DNA of 64,000 nucleotides from the NCBI GenBank assembly GCA_002050355.1, contig MWYY01000060.1:1-64000 (forward strand), given 5' to 3'. The notes under the pieces were generated by a model. The model was not told the DNA's origin. It was given only the letters and a program-made list of their open reading frames with translations, and did not search any database. The number at the start of each line of letters is the position of its first letter. Positions within the stretch are counted from its first letter, which is position 1. The DNA is from Acidobacteria bacterium 28-9 (GTDB lineage: Bacteria > Acidobacteriota > Blastocatellia > Pyrinomonadales > Pyrinomonadaceae). Shown here piece after piece: positions 1 through 8,304 of the stretch. The position numbers and the translations under genes are program-made.

Positions 1-89
1 GTTCGGGAACTCCCGGACAATATCAGTTGACCGTCTCGCAAAGCGACGCGACACTTTGGGAGATGCTCGTCATCCGACCTTCAGCTTCG
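1..89. repeat. Left arm of exact inverted repeat (partner 1373-1461)
   Basis: Bases 1-89 are the exact reverse complement of 1373-1461. Position 90 breaks the match and the left end is cut by the window, so the arm may be longer. The arms are about 1.28 kb apart and enclose the 3' half of the amine oxidase-like gene. Perfect identity implies a very recent inverted duplication or an assembly or chimera artefact. Confidence 0.95.
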
Positions 90-151
90 CCGTCAAAAAG
101 TCTTTCTAAAACTCCCGCATCCAACATTTATAATTTCTTTCTGCCAGCTTG
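1..151 (+). pseudogene. Fragment of copper amine oxidase-like gene, second copy at window edge
   Basis: Positions 3-89 read in frame as an exact copy of an internal stretch of the amine oxidase-like protein encoded at 419-2155, but on the opposite strand. From position 90 the sequence diverges and the frame runs about 20 more residues to a TGA at 149-151. The gene start lies outside the window, so the copy may extend further left. This is either a remnant of an inverted duplication or a chimeric sequence end. No function is expected from this piece. Confidence 0.6.
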
Positions 152-360
152 ATTTACTTTTCAGCTTTTGGGCAAACGCGCTAAAGGTTATTCGTAGAAA
201 TAGAAAATCGAAAACACCGATTTTTTCACAAGCAAGGATTTTCTCACTTTTCTCAGGAATTGCAAAGGTTGAAGCGGTTTTTAGGCATACTTTATAAAAC
301 GGAAAAGCAACAAAAATAGTCTGTAACGTTAATAAATAAAACAATTATTACACATAAAAG

Positions 361-395
361 AAAAAGACGAGTTCGCCTTTAGAATTCGTCTTTTT
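361..395. terminator. Bidirectional intrinsic terminator
   Basis: A 13-bp stem (361-373 with 383-395, one mismatch) has an A-run on one side and a T-run on the other, around a 9-nt loop. It lies just beyond the stop codon of the minus-strand amine oxidase-like gene and is the obvious terminator for it. Confidence 0.75.
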
Positions 396-418
396 CCTCG
401 TGTGTAAATGCAAAATTT

Positions 419-2155
419 TTACCAGCGCACCGGGCGAAGGTTTGGACCGACGACGTGGTCACCGTCTATCACAGCACTTCCGCTGCGTTCTGGACTCAGC
501 AGACTTTCGCCGTCGCGGGAATGGACATAACGCGCTGTATACCAGACAACAACGTCTTGATTAACCAGCGATTCATTATTGACCCACGGCGCGAGATTTG
601 CCGGAACGTCAAGTTTCGGGTCGCCCGTGTTGCTGTTCGGGTCGTCAATCTCGGTCGGTTCACCGTCTGTTTCGGCGTGATATTTCAAAAACCAAAAATC
701 GCCGCCGCTGAACGCATCGCTTACACCGTCCGAAAGATTCGGCACAAGCAGGTATCCTTCATCCGAGTTTGAATTTTGGATCAAGTAGCTCCGATTGGTC
801 GCATAATTTCTAAGACGCGCAGTTTCATTTGTAACCAGCTGCAAAAACCTGCGTCCGCGCTCGACCTGTAAAATCTTATTCGTCGGGCTGACTATATCGA
901 AATCAAAACGCCAGTAAACGTGGTGCGTGTGCGTGGCGCAAACGCAGGAACTGTTTGTCGCGCTGAAACCGTAACGCGGGCGAATCGTGCCGTCCGGCGC
1001 AAACCGCCATTCCATAATGTAGCGATACCAGCCGGCTTCCATTTCCGAAACCAGCACGATTTCGTCACCTAAGCCGACGTTTTGCGTATAAACAGCTATG
1101 CCGCGAAAATTTCCGCGGTCAACGCCGCTGTCGACAGCCGTCTGAGCAATCTGACCGGCGGCTAAAATGCGAATGCCGGATGCCGGTTCGGTTGCGCCTT
1201 CTTCGGGAGCGTTAAAAAAACTTTCGGAGTATTGAAAATCTCTATATGGACCGCAAAAATCACCTTCATACTGAACGTTCAAAATCGGCGCGTGTCCTCG
1301 TTTGAGAACCGATTTTCCTTTGTATTTTACGTCACGGATTTCAATGCCGGAGCGTTCGTCGGCGTTACCGGACGAAGCTGAAGGTCGGATGACGAGCATC
1401 TCCCAAAGTGTCGCGTCGCTTTGCGAGACGGTCAACTGATATTGTCCGGGAGTTCCCGAACTGGTCGTTCCCTGATTAGCCGCAGTGATGCCGCACGATT
1501 CAGGTGAAGCTCTTGAAGTAAGCGGCGCGCTGCCCTTATATTCAACGATCTTATTGTTCTTAAAACTGACCCCGACTACTCGGTTTTCGCCGGTCTTCAA
1601 AAATGCTATCCCGATATTTACCAATCTTTCGCCGTTGACGTATGATGTCGGCGGCATTGCCGCAAAGGTTTTTATTTCATTATTTGAATATAAAACACCG
1701 AATTCGGAGTCGTTTTTTATCAAGTCGTAGGCTGACTGAACTTCTTCGCTGCTTACGCCCGGCTCGAAATCCGCTTCGCGCACGGTGATTTCTTCCTTGC
1801 CTGCAAAATCGCCTGCGGCAACAACAGTTCGATCATTTGTGTAATCATAAAAAACGACCTGAAACTGGGTCGGCACCTGTGCCGGTCGGGTTTTAATTTC
1901 GCTTCCGATTGTATCGAACGAAATCAAGCGATATTTTGTATCTTCAAGCGCGTTTTGCACCACTCTGCTTTGCTCGACGCGCAATTTTACCGCATCAACT
2001 TCGGTTTGCGTTCGTCCCCAAGGCGTAACTTTTATCTGTAAAGATTTTTCGATTTTGTTTGCAGCTTGCGGCGTGTTTTCGCCCGACGCCGTGTTGCCTA
2101 CAAACAAAACAAGCGCAAAAGTCAAACAAAATAAAATACAAGTTAATTTTTTCAT
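419..2155 (-). CDS. Secreted copper amine oxidase-like protein with altered cofactor motif
   Basis: A 578-residue protein with an N-terminal signal peptide (hydrophobic segment after MKKL). I chose the ATG at 2155; a TTG sits one codon upstream. The C-terminal half resembles the copper amine oxidase catalytic domain, with a His-x-His copper pair in 'HTHHVYWRFDFDI', a third candidate His in 'TARYVHSRDG', and a strand similar to the one carrying the TPQ tyrosine ('GWYRYIMEW'). Family members need Asn-Tyr-Asp/Glu there to make topaquinone; here the Tyr is kept but both flanking residues differ. It may bind copper without normal amine oxidation. Next to it are a regulator fragment and a duplicated piece of the gene itself. 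The family call is by motif only. Confidence 0.7.
   Translation of the reverse strand: MKKLTCILFCLTFALVLFVGNTASGENTPQAANKIEKSLQIKVTPWGRTQTEVDAVKLRVEQSRVVQNALEDTKYRLISFDTIGSEIKTRPAQVPTQFQVVFYDYTNDRTVVAAGDFAGKEEITVREADFEPGVSSEEVQSAYDLIKNDSEFGVLYSNNEIKTFAAMPPTSYVNGERLVNIGIAFLKTGENRVVGVSFKNNKIVEYKGSAPLTSRASPESCGITAANQGTTSSGTPGQYQLTVSQSDATLWEMLVIRPSASSGNADERSGIEIRDVKYKGKSVLKRGHAPILNVQYEGDFCGPYRDFQYSESFFNAPEEGATEPASGIRILAAGQIAQTAVDSGVDRGNFRGIAVYTQNVGLGDEIVLVSEMEAGWYRYIMEWRFAPDGTIRPRYGFSATNSSCVCATHTHHVYWRFDFDIVSPTNKILQVERGRRFLQLVTNETARLRNYATNRSYLIQNSNSDEGYLLVPNLSDGVSDAFSGGDFWFLKYHAETDGEPTEIDDPNSNTGDPKLDVPANLAPWVNNESLVNQDVVVWYTARYVHSRDGESLLSPERSGSAVIDGDHVVGPNLRPVRW
1373..1461. repeat. Right arm of exact inverted repeat (partner 1-89)
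   Basis: This lies inside the coding sequence of the amine oxidase-like gene and is the exact reverse complement of the first 89 bases of the window. The reading frame through this copy is intact, so this is the parental copy. Confidence 0.95.
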
Positions 2156-2388
2156 CAATTTTTTTCAGATGCTTTAAAACGCTTTTTCGATGCGAAGACT
2201 ATTAAATTTAGACTTAACATGTATAACTTTTGAAATCAAGTTTTTCAGCAGATAGCAAAAACTCAAATCTTAAAATAAGTTTTCGCGCATTATTTTTCTA
2301 AATCTAAAAATTGAGGGTTATCAAAATTGGGGAACCAACAATCTTTTCAGCAACTAAAAATCGCATTTGTTTGCAAATGTCAGCGCAG

Positions 2389-2949
2389 TTAGCTCGGCGT
2401 TACACCGGTTTTGCGGCGGAAGTGATGGGTGAAATGCGCGGGCGTGGAAAATCCCAGCAGATAAGCTATTTCGGTAACGGTCATATCTGTTTTTTGCAGT
2501 AATTCCTTCGCGCGTTCGATGCGTTGATTGATGATGTATTGATGCGGCGTAACGCCGGTTGATTGCTTGAACATTCGGAGAAAATGATATTCGCTGAGTC
2601 CGGCGGCATTTGCCAGAATTGAAAGTGAAAGATCTTCGGACAAATCGCTTTCTATTAAATCCAAAACCCGCGCAAGTTTTTTGTTTGTCAAACCATTTAC
2701 ATACAGCTTTTCGGCAGGCATTTTGTGCGATGAATACTCGCGGAGAAGCTGGACGGCAAGTAGAGTTGCTAAAGAGTCGGCGTAAAGATTACTGCCAGTC
2801 GCTTCCGTGTTTCTTTGCAGTTCGTCAAATGCCATTCGCGCCATCGATTCGATGATGGGACTTCTGGTTTCGAGTGAAGTGATGATTTCAGTCTGGTCGG
2901 GATTCAAATCCGCACCGGCGGCAACTGATTTTATAAACGGGTCGAACAA
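2389..2949 (-). pseudogene. AraC-family transcriptional regulator, 5'-truncated
   Basis: The frame gives up to 186 residues holding the complete AraC-type DNA-binding domain: two helix-turn-helix units in about the last 100 residues, including 'LSEYHFLRMFKQSTGVTPHQ' and 'EIAYLLGFSTPAHFTHHF'. Full AraC regulators usually have a sensor domain of 150 or more residues first; here only about 80 precede the DNA-binding part. The only upstream start is a TTG at 2949, and a stop follows a few codons further upstream. Directly beyond 2949 the sequence turns into a VCBS-repeat gene on the other strand. The regulator therefore looks cut by a rearrangement or misjoin and is probably non-functional. Confidence 0.75.
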
Positions 2950-3325
2950 CCGATTTAGGGGTGTTCAATTCGGTCAAACGGGCGACATTCCTGCGGTTGC
3001 CGATTACAATGGTGACGGAAAGGATGATTTAGCCGTGTTCCGACCGTCAGACGGCGCTTGGTATCAATATTTAACAACGCCAAATGGAAGTTATACATTT
3101 GCGGCGACGCAGTTCGGGCAAAACGGCGATGAGCCGGTTGCGGCAGATTACGACGGCGACGGCAAAGCAGATGTTGCCGTGCGACGACAAGGCGTCTGGC
3201 ATTTGTTAATGTCAGGGCAAGGTTATACGGGCGTGTCGTTCGGCGTTGTCAACGCTCAGGCAATTGCCGCCCTGCAAAGAGATGTTAGGTATGACGACGG
3301 CGGCATATACTATTCGCTAAAATAG
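2950..3325 (+). pseudogene. VCBS/FG-GAP repeat protein, C-terminal fragment
   Basis: The plus frame encodes two FG-GAP/VCBS beta-propeller repeats with calcium-binding loops of the DxDxDG type ('DYNGDGKDD', 'DYDGDGKAD') and a short C-terminal tail ending at 3325. Such repeats are common at the C-terminus of large secreted or surface proteins. No signal peptide or N-terminal part exists: upstream of about 2950 the same frame runs antisense through the AraC gene. Only the 3' end of a larger gene is present, joined tail to truncated head with the AraC fragment. Confidence 0.75.
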
Positions 3326-3340
3326 CGCGGTGTTACCTCA

Positions 3341-3377
3341 TAGATGGGTGATGACAATTTTCACCCTCTATGGTTTT
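3341..3377 (+). terminator. Possible intrinsic terminator after VCBS fragment
   Basis: An imperfect stem (GGGTGA with TCACCC, with partial extension) is followed by a T-rich stretch, 16 bases after the stop codon of the VCBS fragment. Confidence 0.45.
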
Positions 3378-3439
3378 AATCTTATTGTCTTGTCGTAACT
3401 AGTCTCTTAACCTGTCTACTTTAATTGAATAAATAGAAT

Positions 3440-3470
3440 AGCCTTGGAATTAGTTACTAATTCCAAGGCT
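3440..3470. terminator. Hairpin between convergent genes
   Basis: A perfect 13-bp inverted repeat (3440-3452 with 3458-3470) around a 5-nt loop. It lies between the VCBS fragment (+) and the end of nrdJ (-), where a shared terminator is expected, although no strong T-tract follows. Confidence 0.6.
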
Positions 3471-3518
3471 AAACTCGTGTATATACTTTTGTTTATAAAG
3501 CAGACAGCCGCAAATACT

Positions 3519-6113
3519 TCAGCGACATTTTGAATAACCGCAATCGCGGCAGAAATCACAGCCTGAAGCATGTTCGAGCTGACCTTTGCATTCGGGACAT
3601 TCGCCGATTAAAGTTCCCATTTTCGATTTGTTTTCGGAAACGGGAACAAGTTCTTCAATTGTCGCGGCTTTGCCGATTTGACGCTCTGACGCAGGCAGAT
3701 TTCGCAGACGCCGGTCAGTTAACAATAAACACTCGGCAATTGCTTGTTCCGGCGACGTTAAAAGGCGCTCGTTAAACCAGACGGCGTGCGTCCCGGTAAC
3801 CTTGTTTAAGCTGCGCGAAACCTCTTTAACGTCGAATCCGCCGCGCAGCATACGCGATGCCAGCAGACCGACACCTTCGGAAATAGGTCCGGTTGCAAAA
3901 ACTTCCAACACATTTTGTCCGTTGTGGTTAACCGTAACGTAAAGATTTACATTGTCGAACGGAATTCGCCACGTCGAGCCTTGTAGTTCGCGCGGGCGGT
4001 CAATATGCGTGGTTTTTTCAATTTCCGCTTGCGCCGCACGGTTATTCGTTTGCGCAATGGTTTCGAGCATCGTCAATTCGTTGCATTCGTCAACAACGAT
4101 TTTTTCCGTATCGGTCGGTTCGTCCGCTTTCTTTTCTTCGGTTTTCATCGAAGTCAAAACCTGACCTTCGCGCGAGCCGTCGCGGTAGTACGACACGCAC
4201 TTGCAGCCCAAATCACGCGCCAGACGGTAAAGTTCGTCAACTGATTCGATTGTGTCGTCTTTTGCGCCGTTGCAGGTTTTCGACACGGAATTATCAACGT
4301 TGCGCTGCGCCGCCGCGAGAACCTGAACGTGCTGTTTCGACGTTATACTCATCGCCGAGATAAAATAACCGGGAAGTTCGCTTTCGTGTTCGACGACGTA
4401 TTGGGCGGCGCGTTTGATAGATTCTTCGTCGGTTTGGTCAACTTCAATTCCTAACGCTTCCGCTGCCAAAGTATGAACATAAGTGCGCGTTCCGATTGTG
4501 TCCTGGCGAACATAAGCCCAGGAAAAATTCGGCTCGCAGCCCGAAGATGTTTCGGCGACAAGGGAAATTGTTCCCGTCGGCGCAATCGTCGTTGTTTCGT
4601 AATTGCGCGGCGTCAAGGGCGTATCGCGCGAAATTCCGATTTCGTCATACAAAAATTTCTCATACGCTTCGCGGTTCGCTTCAAATTCGGGAAACGCGCC
4701 TTTTTCCGCGCCGATCTCGAGCGACGCTCTCCAGGCTTCTTTGCGGACAAATCCCATTACTCTGTCCATCAAATCGATTGATTCGGGCGAGCCGTAAGTG
4801 ATTTTTAATTTCAGACATAAATCGGCGAAACCCATAATTCCGAGTCCGACAGGACGAGTTCTTTTAACGACATCATTAATGTCTTCAAGCGGAAAATCTC
4901 CGGCGTCAATCACGTTGTCCAAAAACTGCGTGCTGAGATGCGTAACTTTCGCCAGTCTTTCCCACTCAATATTTTCCTCAACACTCGTGCCGTCGCCTTG
5001 TTTCCTATAAAATCTAGATAAATCAATGCTTCCAAGATTACATGAGTTGGAAAAGTGCAAAAATTGTTCGCCGCAAGGATTGCTTGCGTAAATCGGACCC
5101 ATTGATTTCATCATATGGTTGTGACGATTTACCTGGTCAATAAAAGCAATTCCGGGTTCGGCGTATTTGTGCGCCGAAGCGATAATTCTGTTCCAGATGT
5201 CGGGCGCAAAAACCATTCCGGGCTGCGGCGGTTGTTCGATTGTGCAATCAGAAAGGTCTGCGTTTTCAAAAGCAAATTTATCGGCAAACGTAACGGTTTC
5301 ACCATTGGGGCGACGATAAACCACGTAGTCATTTCCGGTTACAGGGTCAAAAACGGCTTGCGTCCAATTCTTGCCGCCAAATTCAGTATGAAACCATTCT
5401 TTTTTATCTATTGCTTCCAAAAATTTGTCGGTAACGTTGACGGAGATATTAAAATTGGTCAAAGAGTGCTGATCATTTTTAGCGTGAATAAAACGAAGCA
5501 GATCAGGATGCGTGCATCGCATCATACCCATATTCGCGCCGCGTCGGACGCCGCCTTGTTTGACGACTTCGGTCATCGTGTTGACGATGTTCATAAACGA
5601 AACCGGACCGCTTGCGACGCCGCGCGTGGAATTGACCATCGCGCCCATCGGACGTATGAATTCATAGGTCATACCTGTTCCGCCACCGGTTTGATGAATA
5701 ATTGCGGCAGCTTGCGCGTGTTCCATAATGCCTTCGATTGAGTCGGGAACATTCAGAACGAAACAAGCGGCAAGTTGTCCTTTCGGTTTTCCCGCATTAA
5801 CCAGGCAAGGCGTGTTCGGTATAAATTCGCGGTTGAGCATCACCTCAAGCATCGAATTATAAAAATAATCGCGCATTATCGGGTCTTGTTCGGCGGTCGA
5901 AACATGTCCGACGACGCGCCGCACAATGTCATCCCAAGTTTCAATTGCTTCGCCGTTCGCGTCTTTCAGTGAGTAGCGTTTGCCGACGACTTTCTGACCG
6001 TTCAGACCAATCGGTTTGATTTCGCGTTTAGCGGCTTTTGCTCCATTTCCGTTTGTTTTTTCGTTTGTTGCGACAAAATTACCGGAGACGATTGGTTCAA
6101 AGACTGTACTCAT
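3519..6113 (-). CDS. nrdJ: Adenosylcobalamin-dependent (class II) ribonucleotide reductase
   Basis: 864 residues, the length of the long NrdJ/NrdZ class. It reduces ribonucleotides to deoxyribonucleotides using a B12-generated radical. Visible features are the N-terminal redox Cys region ('NTPCLVNAG', Cys103), the core motif '[18 protein letters not shown]', '[15 protein letters not shown]' in the barrel, and a C-terminal Cys-rich tail of zinc-ribbon type ('[17 protein letters not shown]') ending in the redox Cys of 'YSKCR'. The gene stands alone. A near-perfect NrdR-type palindrome lies about 190 bp upstream of its start, so NrdR control is likely. I saw no cobalamin riboswitch upstream. Confidence 0.96.
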   Translation of the reverse strand: MSTVFEPIVSGNFVATNEKTNGNGAKAAKREIKPIGLNGQKVVGKRYSLKDANGEAIETWDDIVRRVVGHVSTAEQDPIMRDYFYNSMLEVMLNREFIPNTPCLVNAGKPKGQLAACFVLNVPDSIEGIMEHAQAAAIIHQTGGGTGMTYEFIRPMGAMVNSTRGVASGPVSFMNIVNTMTEVVKQGGVRRGANMGMMRCTHPDLLRFIHAKNDQHSLTNFNISVNVTDKFLEAIDKKEWFHTEFGGKNWTQAVFDPVTGNDYVVYRRPNGETVTFADKFAFENADLSDCTIEQPPQPGMVFAPDIWNRIIASAHKYAEPGIAFIDQVNRHNHMMKSMGPIYASNPCGEQFLHFSNSCNLGSIDLSRFYRKQGDGTSVEENIEWERLAKVTHLSTQFLDNVIDAGDFPLEDINDVVKRTRPVGLGIMGFADLCLKLKITYGSPESIDLMDRVMGFVRKEAWRASLEIGAEKGAFPEFEANREAYEKFLYDEIGISRDTPLTPRNYETTTIAPTGTISLVAETSSGCEPNFSWAYVRQDTIGTRTYVHTLAAEALGIEVDQTDEESIKRAAQYVVEHESELPGYFISAMSITSKQHVQVLAAAQRNVDNSVSKTCNGAKDDTIESVDELYRLARDLGCKCVSYYRDGSREGQVLTSMKTEEKKADEPTDTEKIVVDECNELTMLETIAQTNNRAAQAEIEKTTHIDRPRELQGSTWRIPFDNVNLYVTVNHNGQNVLEVFATGPISEGVGLLASRMLRGGFDVKEVSRSLNKVTGTHAVWFNERLLTSPEQAIAECLLLTDRRLRNLPASERQIGKAATIEELVPVSENKSKMGTLIGECPECKGQLEHASGCDFCRDCGYSKCR

Positions 6114-6263
6114 TTTTTATCTTTCCTTTTCGACCTTTTCCAAGAAAATGCTTTCTTTTATTCTAATTTTTTAATTCGTTTTTTGCATTACAAATGTGGG
6201 TGTTGATGAACTGCTTTTAACTTCTACGCGGGTTAGTTGAGTTAGATTTCCTTCCCGAGTGAA

Positions 6264-6321
6264 GAGTAATATACAAGAAGTTATTTTCGCTTGTCAACAA
6301 AAAAAGCACAATATATTGTGT
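6264..6321. promoter_or_regulatory. Candidate NrdR box (strong at 6306-6321, weak partner near 6264-6279)
   Basis: 6306-6321 reads GCACAATATATTGTGT, one base off the symmetric NrdR-box consensus ACACWATATATWGTGT. A second, weak match with only the AATATA core conserved is centred about 42 bp nearer to nrdJ, an integral number of helical turns. NrdR represses ribonucleotide reductase genes in many bacteria. The site lies in the divergent region between nrdJ and hslO. Confidence 0.6.
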
Positions 6322-6457
6322 CGGCAATATAATTTTCATCAAAATAGCGCGTAACTTAAAGTAAATTATTAAGTTATGTCCATAAATATTTTTTCCTCTT
6401 TATTTTGAAATTTCGATAAATTTGACTTTCCGGGTAAAATTTGTCGAAACTATTCTG

Positions 6458-7351
6458 ATGGACAAATTAGTTTACGGAACAGCCGTCGATGGAACAGTCC
6501 GTGTTATGGCTGCAATTACTACCGATATTGTTGCCGAAGCGATGCGCAGACACGAAACTTCGCCGACTGTTTCCGCTGCTTTCGGTCGCGTTTTGACGGT
6601 AACGCTTATGCTTGGCGCAAGTCTCAAGGAATTTGACCGATTAACGGTAAAAATCGAATGTGACGGCGCGGTCGGCGGTCTTGTCGCCGAAGCCAGTAAT
6701 CAGGGTACGGTGCGCGGTTACGTCAAAAATCCGCACGCTGAATTGCCGCCGAAAGCAAACGGAAAATTCGACGTCAGCGGAATTGTCGGAAATGGTACGT
6801 TATATGTTATCCGCGAATCGGGTTATGACATCGGGCTTTATCGTGAACCTTACGTCGGTTCTGTCCCACTCGTTTCAGGCGAAATTGCCGAAGATTTTGC
6901 ATATTATATGGCAAAATCAGAACAAATTCCGTCTGCCGTTCTGTTAGGAGTTCTGCTGCAAAACACAGAGCCTTTCGTTACGGCTTCGGGCGGCGTGATG
7001 ATTCAAATGATGCCGGGCGCAAACGAACATATCGCCACGATGATTGAAGACACAATCGGACACGCCCCACACCTGACAACCGTTATCACTCAAGGCGCAA
7101 CGCCGCGAGACCTTCTGAACCTCGTTTTAGGTGTGATTGATTTTGAAATTTTGGAAGAGAGAGCAGTAGTGTTTTCCTGCAATTGCTCGTTTGAGCGCGC
7201 CGTTTCTCTGATTTCTTCCCTTGGTAGAACCGAGGTTGCATCAATGCTTGAAGAAGACAAAGGTGCGAAGATGACTTGCGGATTTTGCAACGAAATCTAT
7301 ACGCTCGGCGAGCCGGATTTGCAGAAAATGCTTGCTTCGGAAATAGTGTAA
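6458..7351 (+). CDS. hslO: Hsp33 redox-regulated chaperonin
   Basis: 297 residues from the ATG at 6458, matching the family length. A TTG 12 codons upstream is possible, but the added residues do not look like Hsp33. Hsp33 is a cytosolic holdase activated when oxidative stress oxidises four zinc-binding cysteines. These are visible in the C-terminal domain as 'CNC' and 'CGFC'. The N-terminal domain shows typical Hsp33 sequence ('GTAVDGTVRVMAAITTDIV'). It is divergent from nrdJ across an AT-rich 340-bp region. Confidence 0.95.
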   Translation: MDKLVYGTAVDGTVRVMAAITTDIVAEAMRRHETSPTVSAAFGRVLTVTLMLGASLKEFDRLTVKIECDGAVGGLVAEASNQGTVRGYVKNPHAELPPKANGKFDVSGIVGNGTLYVIRESGYDIGLYREPYVGSVPLVSGEIAEDFAYYMAKSEQIPSAVLLGVLLQNTEPFVTASGGVMIQMMPGANEHIATMIEDTIGHAPHLTTVITQGATPRDLLNLVLGVIDFEILEERAVVFSCNCSFERAVSLISSLGRTEVASMLEEDKGAKMTCGFCNEIYTLGEPDLQKMLASEIV

Positions 7352-7396
7352 AATCATTGGTATAACGAAACCGTTTCTGAAGCGAAAAATGATTTT

Positions 7397-7588
7397 ATGG
7401 AAAGGGAAGATTACGCAGGTTTGATTTACGTTCTCAGCAATATTGTGTCAGTGTTAGTTTTTTCGGCGGGTTTAATTATTTTTCTGATTTATAAAGAAAT
7501 AAATATTTATCTGGTTGCAGTCGGATTATTGATGCTCCTGACCGGCTTTATTGCTAAAAAATTTCTTTACGAACCGGAAAAAAAGTAA
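7397..7588 (+). CDS. Small two-helix membrane protein, unknown
   Basis: 63 residues with two predicted membrane segments (about 8-30 and 35-53) and a short basic C-terminus. It begins 45 bp after hslO on the same strand and could be co-transcribed with it. The hydrophobic pattern and the good start position argue for a real gene. I do not recognise the family. Confidence 0.55.
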   Translation: MEREDYAGLIYVLSNIVSVLVFSAGLIIFLIYKEINIYLVAVGLLMLLTGFIAKKFLYEPEKK

Positions 7589-7605
7589 AATCACGAAGCG
7601 AAGTT

Positions 7606-8100
7606 TTAACTGTTGCCGTTTGAATTTTTTATTTCTGTGTAATTTCCGTGAAAATAAACGAGCGGCTCGCCATCGGCGGAAGCGTGCGATTTTTCAACTT
7701 GACCGACAAAAATCGTATGGTCGCCCGCTTCGTAAGAATATTTCAAAACACATTCCAGATTTGCGAGGGTGTTTTCCAAAATTGGCAAATCTTCAATTCC
7801 ACGGCGGTAAGAAACTCCTTCGAACTTATCCGGCAGACGCGAAGCAAAACGCTCGGAAAGATACTGCTGGTTTGAACCCAGCAGATTAACGACAAAAGCT
7901 GTGCTTTCCGCAAGCGCGCGATGGCTTCCCGTATTCTTTTCAATACATACCAGAATTAGCGGCGGTACCAGAGACACGGAACAAAAAGCGCTAACTGTGA
8001 TGCCGTGTAATCTTCCCCCCGTATCTTTAGTGGTTACAACCGTTACACCGCTAGCAAAACGACTGAGCGCATACCGAAATTCGTTTCTTGAGATTGGCAT
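7606..8100 (-). CDS. Flavin reductase-like, FMN-binding split-barrel protein
   Basis: 164 residues from the ATG at 8100. The sequence matches the flavin reductase domain (HpaC/RutF type): 'FASGVTVVTT' near the N-terminus, 'GITVSAFCSVSLVPPLILV' and 'FVVNLLGSNQQYLSERFA'. Such proteins reduce FMN or FAD with NAD(P)H for a partner monooxygenase, or bind flavin as a standalone reductase. No monooxygenase gene is adjacent, so the partner is unknown. It converges with the small membrane protein gene, with 17 bp between stops. Confidence 0.85.
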   Translation of the reverse strand: MPISRNEFRYALSRFASGVTVVTTKDTGGRLHGITVSAFCSVSLVPPLILVCIEKNTGSHRALAESTAFVVNLLGSNQQYLSERFASRLPDKFEGVSYRRGIEDLPILENTLANLECVLKYSYEAGDHTIFVGQVEKSHASADGEPLVYFHGNYTEIKNSNGNS

Positions 8101-8245
8101 CAATTATACCGAAAAGTTTGAATGAATCATTGAAATAATCTTTAGAAAAACATGAATTTAATAGTGTTTTTCTAAGGATTAACCAGTTTATAAAAAAAAT
8201 TGTTCAAAAACTAATGAATTGGTAAATTAGTTTCAGTTTGTAATA

Positions 8246-8284
8246 AAAAAATCTCTGCAAATTTTATCATTTGCAGAGATTTTA
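8246..8284. terminator. Intrinsic terminator after radical SAM gene
   Basis: A perfect stem of about 14 bp (AAAATCTCTGCAAA with its complement) around an 8-nt loop, with A and T runs on the two sides. It is placed just beyond the stop of the minus-strand radical SAM gene. Confidence 0.8.
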
Positions 8285-8304
8285 AATTAAATTTAATTTA
8301 GAGT

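Noticed and set aside
93-344. Minus-strand 83-codon frame at the left end
   Set aside because: Low-complexity, no start context, overlaps the divergent fragment; no support for a gene.
5115-5741. Open frame of 208 codons on the plus strand
   Set aside because: It runs antisense through nrdJ, which has complete family motifs; the frame has no recognisable protein features.
6114-6457. Possible cobalamin riboswitch before the B12-dependent reductase gene
   Set aside because: No B12-box-like conserved segment was seen; the palindrome there fits an NrdR box instead.
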